The position numbers were made by a program, and so were the translations under genes. Source: Bordetella parapertussis (GTDB lineage Bacteria > Pseudomonadota > Gammaproteobacteria > Burkholderiales > Burkholderiaceae_D). From it: a stretch of DNA of 12,018 bases. The DNA lies in assembly GCA_945883145.1 (NCBI GenBank), contig CAMCXB010000068.1, forward strand, positions 1 through 12,018. Direction: 5' to 3'. The notes under the pieces are model-generated. The model was not told the origin of the DNA. It did no database searches and worked only from the letters and a program-made list of their open reading frames with translations. Positions 1 through 6,389 of this stretch are shown one piece after another; positions within the stretch are counted from its first letter, which is position 1, and every line of letters starts with the position of its first letter.

Positions 1-1012
1 GTTCTGCAAAAAGTTGAATCGCTTCTGGTGTATAACCACGACGACGTATGCCCACAATAGTAGGCATACGTGGATCATCCCAACCATCGACTATGTTTTC
101 TTCAACGAGTTGTAAGAGTTTGCGTTTACTTGTAATTGCATAAGTCAGATTGAGTCGTGCAAATTCATATTGATGCGGTAAAGGTTTTTTGAAAAAACCA
201 CCTTCTGTTAAACGTTCCAGTATCCATTCATAAAAAGGTCTATGATCTTGAAACTCTAAAGTGCAAAATGAATGCGTAATATTTTCTAATGCATCAGAGA
301 TAGGATGCGTATAGTCATACATGGGATAAATACACCACTTATCACCAGTGCGATGATGATGTGCATGACGAATACGGTAAATCGCAGGATCACGCATATT
401 CATATTCGGTGATGCCATATCAATTTTTGCACGTACGATATGTTCGCCATCTTTATATTCCCCGGCTTTCATACGTCTAAACAATGCAAGAGATTCTTCA
501 GCAGGTCTATCTCTAAAGGGTGAGTTTTTGCCGGGCTCACTAAAACTGCCACGATTAGCCGCCATATCGTCGGCACTTTGACTATCTACATAAGCATGAC
601 CTGCAGTGATTAACCATTCAGCCATTTGATACAGTTGATCAAAATAATCGCTCGCATAATGCAGATGCGCCACGCCATCATGCTGCCAGTCATAACCTAG
701 CCATTGCACACTATCGATAATGGTGTCGACATATTCTTGGTCTTCCTTGGTAGGATTGGTGTCATCAAAACGTAAATGACAGCGTCCTGCATAATCGCGT
801 GCTAAGCCGAAATTTAGGCAGATTGATTTAGCGTGACCGATATGCAGATAACCGTTAGGCTCTGGTGGAAAGCGTGTGATTACCGTTGGTAAGGCCTTGC
901 CCTGTGCATCAGATTGATGTGCATATTTTGCACTAGCATTATCGTGATCAATAATGCCGCGCAAAAAATTGGAAGGAACGGTACTGTTGTTTGATTGGTT
1001 GTCGTTACTCAT
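1..1012 (-). CDS. glnS: Glutaminyl-tRNA synthetase, 5' part (gene runs off the left edge)
   Basis: This cytosolic class I synthetase charges tRNA-Gln with glutamine. Read on the minus strand from the ATG at 1012-1010, 337 codons are visible and the frame is still open at the window edge. The class I signature is clear: PPEPNGYLHIGHAKS, with HIGH at residues 57-60. It is followed by the GlnRS-type stretches FDDTNPTKE and RIRHAHHHRTG. The second ATP-binding loop, KMSKS in other class I enzymes, reads ITSKR at residues 293-297, just before WDDPRMPTI. About 215 residues of a usual ~550 are missing, including most of the C-terminal anticodon-binding beta-barrels. The first ~17 residues (rich in Asn and Ser) form a short polar extension before the conserved core. 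The Shine-Dalgarno sequence is poor: an AGGG only two bases before the start. The gene diverges from the glycerophosphodiesterase gene. Glu-tRNA synthetase is excluded by the GlnRS-specific motifs, so the identification is secure. Confidence 0.96.
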   Translation of the reverse strand, partial: MSNDNQSNNSTVPSNFLRGIIDHDNASAKYAHQSDAQGKALPTVITRFPPEPNGYLHIGHAKSICLNFGLARDYAGRCHLRFDDTNPTKEDQEYVDTIIDSVQWLGYDWQHDGVAHLHYASDYFDQLYQMAEWLITAGHAYVDSQSADDMAANRGSFSEPGKNSPFRDRPAEESLALFRRMKAGEYKDGEHIVRAKIDMASPNMNMRDPAIYRIRHAHHHRTGDKWCIYPMYDYTHPISDALENITHSFCTLEFQDHRPFYEWILERLTEGGFFKKPLPHQYEFARLNLTYAITSKRKLLQLVEENIVDGWDDPRMPTIVGIRRRGYTPEAIQLFAE

Positions 1013-1046
1013 AACCCTAGGTTTGTAACAAGAAGAATAAGACAGC

Positions 1047-1052
1047 ATTCTA
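1047..1052 (-). promoter_or_regulatory. Possible -10 box for glnS
   Basis: On the minus strand the hexamer TAGAAT lies 35 bases before the glnS start, which would give a leader of about 28 bases. No convincing -35 box is seen at 16-18 bp (TTCTAT at 18 bp is the best). This is inferred from one hexamer in the 106-bp divergent spacer. I saw no clear promoter in the spacer for the opposite gene. Confidence 0.35.
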
Positions 1053-1118
1053 CCGTAGCGGGTAATTTTGATAGAACTGCGTGCGACTTGGCTTGGGTAG
1101 CAAGTGTGAGGAGAAGTT

Positions 1119-1856
1119 ATGTGGGTGTATCCGAAAATAATTGCACATCGTGGTGGTGGCTCGCTTGCTCCAGAAAATACACTGGCTGCTTTGCGCTGTG
1201 GATTAGCGTATGGTTTTCATGCGGTTGAATTTGATGTGATGGCTTTAGATAATGGTGATTGCGTCTTAATGCACGACAGCCTATGTGGTCGTACCGTGCA
1301 AGCAGAAGGAGCAGTGACACAATTTTCAGCAGCGCAGTTGGCAAGCATGGATGCGGGTAGTTGGTTTAGTCCAGCGTTTGCCGGTGAGCCCGTGCCGGAT
1401 TTTGCAACGGCGATTGCGTTTTGTCTGCAACATGGCATATGGATGAATGCTGAGATCAAGCCTGCACTTGGTAAGGAAGCAGAAACAGGTCGTTTTGTAG
1501 CGCAGATTTGTGCGAGCTTGCCGACCGGTACGGTGCTGTTATCTTCTTTTTCACGTGTGGCTTTGCAGTCTGCGATGGCAGTGGCACCAGATGTTCCTCG
1601 CGCGCTTTTAGTTGAAAAAGTCCCAACAGATTGGCGTGAGCAATTGCAGTTATTAGATGCGCATGCGCTGCATGTAAATGCTGCCCATCTCACACAAGAA
1701 CAAGCCCATGCTATAAAAAATACAGGCTTGGGTTTGTTTTGTTATACCGTCAATGATCCAGCAGAAGCACAGCGCTTGTTTGCTATGGGCGTGGATGCTT
1801 TTTGCACCGATCGTATCGACATCATTCCTGCAGATTTTGGTGTGCAATCTAGCTAA
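1119..1856 (+). CDS. ugpQ: Cytosolic glycerophosphodiester phosphodiesterase (GDPD family, UgpQ-like)
   Basis: The protein hydrolyses glycerophosphodiesters to sn-glycerol 3-phosphate and an alcohol, salvaging phospholipid headgroup remains. It is 245 residues long, normal for the compact single-domain bacterial enzymes. The GDPD TIM-barrel motifs appear in order: IIAHRGG with H10 and R11, PENT at 18-21, VEFDV with metal ligands E37 and D39, MHD with H52, and NAEIKP with E112. The C-terminus has the usual CYTVNDPAEAQRL strand and helix followed by GVDAFCTDR. No signal peptide or membrane segment is present, so it should act in the cytoplasm. The start is supported by GAGGAG about six bases upstream of the ATG. 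It stands alone: it diverges from glnS and is 116 bp from alaS, with no ugp transporter genes nearby. The substrate range is not visible from sequence; the symbol reflects family similarity. Confidence 0.92.
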   Translation: MWVYPKIIAHRGGGSLAPENTLAALRCGLAYGFHAVEFDVMALDNGDCVLMHDSLCGRTVQAEGAVTQFSAAQLASMDAGSWFSPAFAGEPVPDFATAIAFCLQHGIWMNAEIKPALGKEAETGRFVAQICASLPTGTVLLSSFSRVALQSAMAVAPDVPRALLVEKVPTDWREQLQLLDAHALHVNAAHLTQEQAHAIKNTGLGLFCYTVNDPAEAQRLFAMGVDAFCTDRIDIIPADFGVQSS

Positions 1857-1924
1857 GGTTGATTTTTCGACAATACATCTGGCTATGTGGCTAGCTTGCT
1901 ATCAGTCTATCTAGGGGCTTCACG

Positions 1925-1930
1925 TATAAT
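1925..1930 (+). promoter_or_regulatory. Likely -10 box of the alaS promoter
   Basis: A consensus TATAAT lies 42 bp before the alaS start in the 116-bp spacer after the glycerophosphodiesterase gene, implying a leader of about 35 bases. The -35 region at 16-18 bp is poor. A TTGCTA at 1896-1901 is too far away (23 bp). A second weaker hexamer, GATAAT, sits at 1940-1945. Confidence 0.5.
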
Positions 1931-1972
1931 CAGCGGTTTGATAATGCGCTTGCATGCACTAATAAAATTCCC

Positions 1973-4597
1973 ATGAACTCGTCCGATATACGCGAAAAAT
2001 TCCTCAGTTTTTTTGAGTCCAAAGCCCATACCGTCGTGCGCTCTTCCAGTCTGGTTCCAGGCAATGATCCGACCTTGTTATTTACAAATTCGGGCATGGT
2101 GCAATTCAAAGATGTGTTTTTAGGTGCAGATAAACGTGCTTATGTGCGTGCTGCATCTGTGCAGCGTTGTTTGCGCGCAGGTGGTAAGCATAACGATCTT
2201 GAAAATGTAGGTTACACCGCGCGCCATCATACGTTTTTTGAAATGTTGGGCAACTGGTCTTTTGGTGATTACTTCAAACGTGATTCATTGAAATGGGCAT
2301 TTGAATTACTCACCAAAGTCTATGGACTGCCTGCAGAAAAATTATGGGCAACCGTGTATCACACCGATGATGAAGCCTATGACATTTTGGTCAATGAAAT
2401 TGGTTTGCCTGCAGAGCGCGTGATTCGGATTGGCGATAACAAAGGCGCACCTTATGCTTCCGATAATTTTTGGCAGATGGCTGACACCGGTCCGTGTGGG
2501 CCTTGTACAGAAATTTTTTACGATCACGGTCCTGACGTATGGGGCGGTCCTCCAGGAAGTGCCGAGCAAGATGGCGACAGATATATAGAAATCTGGAATA
2601 ACGTCTTCATGCAGTTTGATAGACAAATCGATCCTAAGACAGGCGAAGCAGTACTTGCGCCATTGCCTGCACCGTGTGTCGATACCGGTATGGGTTTGGA
2701 GCGTTTAGCTGCAATTTTGCAGCATGTGCATAGTAATTATGAGATTGATTCTTTTAAGCGTTTAATTCAAGCAGCAGCAAGAGAAACGGGTGCAACAGAT
2801 CTTGAGAATAATTCGTTGAAAGTGATTGCAGATCATATTCGTGCTTGCGCGTTTTTAGTAACAGATGGTGTGATTCCTGGTAGTGAAGGTCGTGCTTATG
2901 TATTGCGTCGCATTATTCGTCGCGCTCTTCGTCATGGTAATAAGTTAGGTCAGAAACGTCCTTTCTTTTATAAGTTAGTGCCTGATTTAGTAAAAGAACT
3001 GGGCGTGGCTTATCCGGAATTGAATGAAGCGGCAGAGCGTGTTGCAGGCGTATTAAAACAAGAAGAAGAACGCTTTGGTGAGACGCTAGAAAATGGTATG
3101 AAAATTCTTGAAGCTGCGTTAGCAAAAGATCCTGCGCATTTAGATGGCAAAACAGCTTTTACTCTCTATGACACCTATGGCTTCCCACTTGATCTCACAG
3201 CAGATATTTGTCGTGAACGTGATGTGACCTTAGACGAAGCAGGCTTTCAGGTCGCGATGGAAAAACAAAAAAATACAGCGCGTGCAGCAGGTAAATTTGA
3301 AATGGCTGCAGGTATTGAATATAGCGGACCTAAGACAAAATTTGTTGGATATGAAACGCTTGCTGAGCAGGCAAAAATTATTGCACTGTATGTGAATGGT
3401 AGTGCAGTTGATACAGTAGCTGCAGGTCAAGATGCCATCGTCGTGTTGGATCACACGCCTTTTTATGCAGAGTCCGGCGGTCAAGCAGGAGATGCGGGCG
3501 TGCTTGAAATAGCGAATGCAAGTTTTGAAGTATTCGACACACAAAAAATTCAAGCTGATGTATTTGGACATCACGGCAAATTACACAATGGCGGCTTGCG
3601 CGTTGGTGATAGCGTGTCTGCAAAAGTAGATCATCAACGTCGTATTGCGACTATGCGTAATCACTCCGCAACGCATCTCATGCATAAAGCACTACGTACG
3701 GTGTTGGGTGGACATGTCACGCAAAAAGGCTCTTTAGTGGATGCAGATAAAACGCGTTTTGACTTCAGTCATAACGCACCTGTGTCAGCGGATGAAATGC
3801 GTCGTATCGAAGCATTAGTCAATCATGAAGTGTTAGAAAATGCAGCAACTAGTGCAGAGTTGATGGCCTATGATGATGCAATCAAACATGGTGCCATGGC
3901 TTTGTTTGGTGAAAAATATGGTGATCAAGTGCGTGTATTAGGCATAGGCACTTCTCGTGAATTATGTGGTGGTACCCATGTCACACGCACTGGTGATATT
4001 GGACTATTTAAGATCGTATCCGAAGGCGGCGTCGCTGCAGGTATACGTAGAATTGAAGCTGTCACTGGCGCGAATGCACTCACACTGGTTCAATCACTGG
4101 CATCGCGCGTGAATGAAACTGCATCTGTATTAAAAGTGCAGCCAGAAGAAATCACACAGCGCATACAACAAATTCAAGAGCAAGTAAAAACGCTGGAAAA
4201 AGATCTCGCTGCGATGAAATCTAAAATGGCATCAGGGCAGGGAGATGAATTGTTATCACAGGCAGTTGATATCAAAGGCTTAAAAGTATTAGCCGTGATG
4301 CTGCCCGATGCAGATGCCAGTACATTACGTGTTGTGATGGACAAAATGAAAGACCAACTTAAGTCTGCAGCGATTGTTTTAGCCGCTGTGAATGAAGGTA
4401 AAGTGAGTTTGATTGCAGGTGTAACCGCCGATGCAACCAACAAAGTCAAAGCCGGTGAGTTGGTGAATTTTGTAGCGCAGCAGGTGGGTGGTAAAGGCGG
4501 TGGTAGAGCGGATATGGTGCAAGCAGGTGGCACTGAGCCACAAGGTTTGCCGGCTGCTCTAGCAGGCGTGCAAGCTTGGGTGGGCGAACGTCTATAA
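1973..4597 (+). CDS. alaS: Alanyl-tRNA synthetase
   Basis: This class II synthetase charges tRNA-Ala and hydrolyses mischarged Ser- and Gly-tRNA-Ala. It has 874 residues, close to the E. coli enzyme (876), and appears intact. The N-terminal catalytic core (about 1-250) includes FTNSGMVQFKDVFLG, the RHHTFFEMLGNWSFGDYFK stretch and class II motif 3, GMGLERLAA, at 239-247. The tRNA-recognition helical region is followed by the editing domain, whose zinc-site residues are all present: H564 and H568 in HSATH, and C665 and H669 in CGGTH. Residues of about 720-755 form a heptad-like helix linking to the C-Ala domain, which carries the glycine-rich GGKGGGRADMVQAGG near the end. The ATG has no obvious Shine-Dalgarno sequence in the preceding 20 bases, yet the MNSSDIREKFL start is the family's usual N-terminus. 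The NUDIX gene follows after four bases and is probably co-transcribed. Confidence 0.98.
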   Translation: MNSSDIREKFLSFFESKAHTVVRSSSLVPGNDPTLLFTNSGMVQFKDVFLGADKRAYVRAASVQRCLRAGGKHNDLENVGYTARHHTFFEMLGNWSFGDYFKRDSLKWAFELLTKVYGLPAEKLWATVYHTDDEAYDILVNEIGLPAERVIRIGDNKGAPYASDNFWQMADTGPCGPCTEIFYDHGPDVWGGPPGSAEQDGDRYIEIWNNVFMQFDRQIDPKTGEAVLAPLPAPCVDTGMGLERLAAILQHVHSNYEIDSFKRLIQAAARETGATDLENNSLKVIADHIRACAFLVTDGVIPGSEGRAYVLRRIIRRALRHGNKLGQKRPFFYKLVPDLVKELGVAYPELNEAAERVAGVLKQEEERFGETLENGMKILEAALAKDPAHLDGKTAFTLYDTYGFPLDLTADICRERDVTLDEAGFQVAMEKQKNTARAAGKFEMAAGIEYSGPKTKFVGYETLAEQAKIIALYVNGSAVDTVAAGQDAIVVLDHTPFYAESGGQAGDAGVLEIANASFEVFDTQKIQADVFGHHGKLHNGGLRVGDSVSAKVDHQRRIATMRNHSATHLMHKALRTVLGGHVTQKGSLVDADKTRFDFSHNAPVSADEMRRIEALVNHEVLENAATSAELMAYDDAIKHGAMALFGEKYGDQVRVLGIGTSRELCGGTHVTRTGDIGLFKIVSEGGVAAGIRRIEAVTGANALTLVQSLASRVNETASVLKVQPEEITQRIQQIQEQVKTLEKDLAAMKSKMASGQGDELLSQAVDIKGLKVLAVMLPDADASTLRVVMDKMKDQLKSAAIVLAAVNEGKVSLIAGVTADATNKVKAGELVNFVAQQVGGKGGGRADMVQAGGTEPQGLPAALAGVQAWVGERL

Positions 4598-4601
4598 CTG
4601 T

Positions 4602-5144
4602 ATGCAAGAGTATCGATTTTGTCCGCTCTGTGCAGCACCCTTAATTTTTCGTGCTGATGCTGATATCAATACAGATGGCGACAAAATCCGACTGGCTTGT
4701 CCCACAGGTCATTGGACACATTGGGATAATCCCCTTCCTGTATTAGCAGCATTAGTTGAGATAGAAGGGCGTGTTCTGTTGGCACGCAACGTGGCGTGGC
4801 CTGAGAAAAATTTTGCGCTGATTACTGGTTTCATGGAACGTGGAGAAACACCTGAACAAGGCATAGCACGTGAGTTAAAAGAAGAAACTAACTTACATGC
4901 AGAGTCTGTTGAGTTAATTGGTGTGTATGAATTTATTCGTAAAAACGAATTAATCATTGCCTATCATGTACGTGCTGTTGGTGAGATACAGTTATCACCT
5001 GAGCTAGTTGAATATAAGTTGGTAGCTCCTGAAAGATTAAAACCTTGGCGCGCTGGTACAGGTTATGCGATGGCAGACTGGATGCGAGCACGTGGTTTGT
5101 CGGTTGAATTTATAGATTGGGGCGCGCAGCGCCCCGATGAATGA
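4602..5144 (+). CDS. NUDIX hydrolase with zinc-ribbon-like N-terminus
   Basis: This protein probably hydrolyses a nucleoside diphosphate linked to another moiety; the substrate cannot be told from sequence. It has 180 residues. The NUDIX box runs from G76 to L98 (GFMERGE, then REL, then KEE) with the metal-binding REXXEE glutamates E91, E94 and E95 in place. The near-final consensus glycine is Asn97. The N-terminus has CPLC (C7, C10) and a second possible ligand pair, C33 and H37 in CPTGH, suggesting a C2-CH zinc ribbon like that of NADH pyrophosphatase NudC. The NudC signature SQPWPFPxS is absent, so I do not name it nudC. It begins four bases after the alaS stop without a Shine-Dalgarno sequence, suggesting translational coupling. 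A GC-rich hairpin lies in its last codons. From memory, similar proteins occur in Burkholderiales. Confidence 0.88.
   Translation: MQEYRFCPLCAAPLIFRADADINTDGDKIRLACPTGHWTHWDNPLPVLAALVEIEGRVLLARNVAWPEKNFALITGFMERGETPEQGIARELKEETNLHAESVELIGVYEFIRKNELIIAYHVRAVGEIQLSPELVEYKLVAPERLKPWRAGTGYAMADWMRARGLSVEFIDWGAQRPDE
5119..5135 (+). other. GC-rich hairpin in the last codons of the NUDIX gene
   Basis: GGGGCGC (5119-5125) and GCGCCCC (5129-5135) form a perfect 7-bp all-GC stem with a GCA loop. It sits 7 bases before the TGA stop. No U-run follows (the next bases are purine-rich), so it does not look like a standard intrinsic terminator. It could protect the 3' end, or slow ribosomes or polymerase before the tusA-like gene. 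Confidence 0.55.
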
Positions 5145-5160
5145 GAAGAATAAAATGAGA

Positions 5161-5202
5161 AGCAAAAATAAGCAGCAAACATTTACAGCAAAAATAAGCA
5201 GC
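5161..5202 (+). repeat. Two identical 16-bp direct repeats in the NUDIX-tusA spacer
   Basis: AGCAAAAATAAGCAGC occurs at 5161-5176 and again, identical, at 5187-5202, giving a 26-bp period. The tract is A-rich and lies between the NUDIX stop and the tusA-like gene. Its role is unknown; it may be a slippage duplication or an unstructured leader segment. Confidence 0.75.
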
Positions 5203-5206
5203 TAAT

Positions 5207-5227
5207 AAAGGAAGTAAACAAAGGAAG
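5207..5227 (+). repeat. Duplicated ribosome-binding-site-like octamer before the tusA-like gene
   Basis: AAAGGAAG occurs at 5207-5214 and 5220-5227, with a 13-bp period. The second copy is at proper Shine-Dalgarno distance from the ATG at 5232 (AGGA six bases before it) and decides that start. The first copy is too far upstream to serve the same start and may be a duplication relic or ribosome standby site. Confidence 0.65.
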
Positions 5228-5231
5228 CAGT

Positions 5232-5459
5232 ATGGAATTTCAAAAAGACTTAGATGCGCGGGGTTTGAAATGCCCGCTACCTATATTGAAAGCAAAGAAA
5301 GCGCTGTCCGACATGAGTAGCGGCGATATTTTGCGTGTGCTGGCGACTGATCCAGGTTCGGTTCGAGATTTTCAGGCCTTCGCTCGTCAGACAGGCAATG
5401 ATTTACTTGAGCATAGTCAAGCAGAACTGGAATTTACCTTTTTTATGCGGCGTAAATAA
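5232..5459 (+). CDS. TusA/SirA-family sulfurtransferase-like protein
   Basis: This is a small cytosolic protein of 75 residues, the normal length for the TusA (SirA, YedF, YeeD) family. TusA proteins carry persulfide sulfur on a conserved cysteine and pass it on, for instance for 2-thiouridine tRNA modification or molybdenum-cofactor enzymes. The N-terminal CPxP motif is clear: DARGLKCPLPIL, with the candidate persulfide cysteine at C14. It is followed by the helix ILKAKKALSDM, the DPGSVRDFQAFARQTG segment and a final beta strand. The start has a good Shine-Dalgarno sequence (AAAGGAAG). It stands alone, with no tusBCD or other sulfur-relay genes near, so the partner cannot be read from context. 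It is 87 bp downstream of the NUDIX gene and may share its transcript, and it is followed by a terminator. The exact subfamily (TusA versus YedF-like) is not resolved, so no symbol is given. Confidence 0.9.
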   Translation: MEFQKDLDARGLKCPLPILKAKKALSDMSSGDILRVLATDPGSVRDFQAFARQTGNDLLEHSQAELEFTFFMRRK

Positions 5460-5490
5460 CTCACTGCACTACTAATAAGTTCGCATGTTT

Positions 5491-5522
5491 GAGGTTGTTT
5501 CTAGCACGGCCTCTTATTTTTT
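5491..5522 (+). terminator. Intrinsic terminator after the tusA-like gene
   Basis: GAGGTTGT (5491-5498) pairs with ACGGCCTC (5506-5513), forming 8 bp including two G-U pairs around a seven-base loop. TTATTTTTT follows at 5514-5522. It lies 31 bases after the stop and fits the end of the alaS-NUDIX-tusA transcription block. Confidence 0.75.
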
Positions 5523-5551
5523 CGGCAAATAATAGAACGATCGTGCCGAAA
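5520..5551. promoter_or_regulatory. 8-bp inverted repeat just upstream of the etfBA promoter
   Basis: TTTCGGCA (5520-5527) and TGCCGAAA (5544-5551) are perfect inverted arms with a 16-bp spacer. The right arm ends two bases before the proposed -35 box, and the left arm overlaps the end of the terminator U-tract. A dimeric regulator site is a reasonable guess. An additional terminator is less likely because no long T-run follows. Confidence 0.45.
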
Positions 5552-5553
5552 TT

Positions 5554-5582
5554 TTGCACGCTTTTGTAATCTCTTTTATAAT
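5554..5582 (+). promoter_or_regulatory. Promoter of the etfBA-acyl-CoA dehydrogenase unit
   Basis: TTGCAC (5554-5559) and a consensus TATAAT (5577-5582) are separated by exactly 17 bp. The expected start near 5589 leaves a leader of about 35 bases before etfB. The -35 hexamer matches only the TTG of the consensus, as in a promoter tuned by regulators. Confidence 0.65.
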
Positions 5583-5586
5583 TCCG

Positions 5587-5602
5587 TTTACGTTAACGTC
5601 AA
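5587..5602. promoter_or_regulatory. Palindromic operator candidate over the etfB transcription start (LiuR-like)
   Basis: TTTACGTTAACGTCAA is a 16-bp palindrome with seven of eight half-site positions matching and a perfect 10-bp core, ACGTTAACGT (5590-5599). It lies 4 bp after the -10 box, covering the expected start site, where a bound repressor would block transcription. It resembles the operator I remember for LiuR, a MerR-family regulator of branched-chain amino acid and acyl-CoA catabolism in Proteobacteria. The placement before etfBA and an acyl-CoA dehydrogenase gene fits. The regulator's identity is inference. Confidence 0.5.
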
Positions 5603-5623
5603 TCTTATCCTCAGGGGTCATCC

Positions 5624-6373
5624 ATGAAAGTCCTGGTTCCAGTTAAACGCGTTGTTGATTACAACGTCAAGGTACGCGTGAAATCCGATGGTAGCGGTGT
5701 TGATATCGCTAATGTCAAGATGTCTATGAATCCCTTTGATGAAATTGCTGTTGAAGAGGCAATGCGTTTAAAAGAAGCCGGTAAAGTGTCTGAAGTGGTG
5801 GCGGTATCTTGTGGTGTCACGCAATGTCAGGAAACGTTGCGGACTGCGATGGCAATTGGTGCGGATCGTGCACTCTTAGTTGAAACAGAAGTTGAGTTGC
5901 AGCCCTTGGCAGTAGCAAAATTAATCAAAGCTTTAGTCGATAAAGAACAACCACAACTCATCATCTTAGGTAAGCAAGCGATTGATGATGATTGCAATCA
6001 AACTGGTCAAATGTTGGCAGCGTTGTTGGATTGGCCGCAAGCGACATTCGCATCTAAAGTGGTGATCGAAGGCGGTAAGGCAATCGTTACACGTGAAGTC
6101 GATGGCGGTTTAGAAACCTTATCACTCACTATGCCAGCGATAATCACCACAGATTTACGCCTGAATGAACCACGTTATGTCACCTTGCCTAACATCATGA
6201 AGGCGAAGAAAAAACAACTCGATATTTTGAAGCCTGATGAATTAGGTATCGATGTAGCGCCACGATTAAAAATAATAAAAGTTAGTGAGCCAGCGAAACG
6301 TGCTGCTGGTGTGATGGTGCCAGATGTCGCAACACTGGTAACTAAACTTAAAACTGAAGCTAAAGTCATCTGA
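5624..6373 (+). CDS. etfB: Electron transfer flavoprotein, beta subunit
   Basis: EtfB is the AMP-binding subunit of the soluble EtfAB heterodimer, which takes electrons from acyl-CoA dehydrogenases and delivers them to ETF:ubiquinone oxidoreductase. It has 249 residues, the usual length. The N-terminus MKVLVPVKRVVDYNVKVRVKSDG and the MNPFDEIAVEEAMRLKE region are typical of the housekeeping (group I) ETF. The nucleotide-binding stretch LGKQAIDDDCNQTGQMLAALL is present. The docking loop that holds acyl-CoA dehydrogenases is intact as LPNIMKAKKK at residues 188-197, matching the Leu195 anchor region of human ETFB. The ATG is preceded by AGGGG at 5613-5617 with good spacing. It is the first gene of an operon with etfA (16-bp gap) and the dehydrogenase. 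It lies downstream of a well-formed promoter and palindrome, so regulation by an acyl-CoA-catabolism repressor is likely. Confidence 0.97.
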   Translation: MKVLVPVKRVVDYNVKVRVKSDGSGVDIANVKMSMNPFDEIAVEEAMRLKEAGKVSEVVAVSCGVTQCQETLRTAMAIGADRALLVETEVELQPLAVAKLIKALVDKEQPQLIILGKQAIDDDCNQTGQMLAALLDWPQATFASKVVIEGGKAIVTREVDGGLETLSLTMPAIITTDLRLNEPRYVTLPNIMKAKKKQLDILKPDELGIDVAPRLKIIKVSEPAKRAAGVMVPDVATLVTKLKTEAKVI

Positions 6374-6389
6374 CATTTAAGGAAATAAT

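Noticed and set aside
1217..1693. 158-codon minus-strand frame opposite the glycerophosphodiesterase gene
   Set aside because: It overlaps a gene with complete catalytic motifs, has low-complexity Ala/Ser/Thr/Cys content and shows no recognisable domain.
1896..1901. TTGCTA as the -35 box for alaS
   Set aside because: The 23-bp spacing to the TATAAT is outside the usable range for a sigma-70-type promoter.
1857..1910. Possible terminator after the glycerophosphodiesterase gene
   Set aside because: Only 4-bp GCTA/TAGC pairings were found, with no U-run after them.
1911..1920. CTAGGGGCTT upstream of alaS repeated at 9715-9724 upstream of rpsP
   Set aside because: The distances to the -10 boxes differ (4 versus 30 bp), and dozens of chance 10-mer matches are expected in a 12-kb window.
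3230..3574. 114-codon minus-strand frame inside alaS
   Set aside because: It is Cys-, Phe- and Ile-rich antisense of a well-conserved coding region, with no family resemblance.
4174..4638. 154-codon minus-strand frame opposite the alaS 3' end
   Set aside because: It is a shadow of the C-Ala coding region, with composition biased to Ala, Ser, Thr and Pro and no domain or Shine-Dalgarno support.
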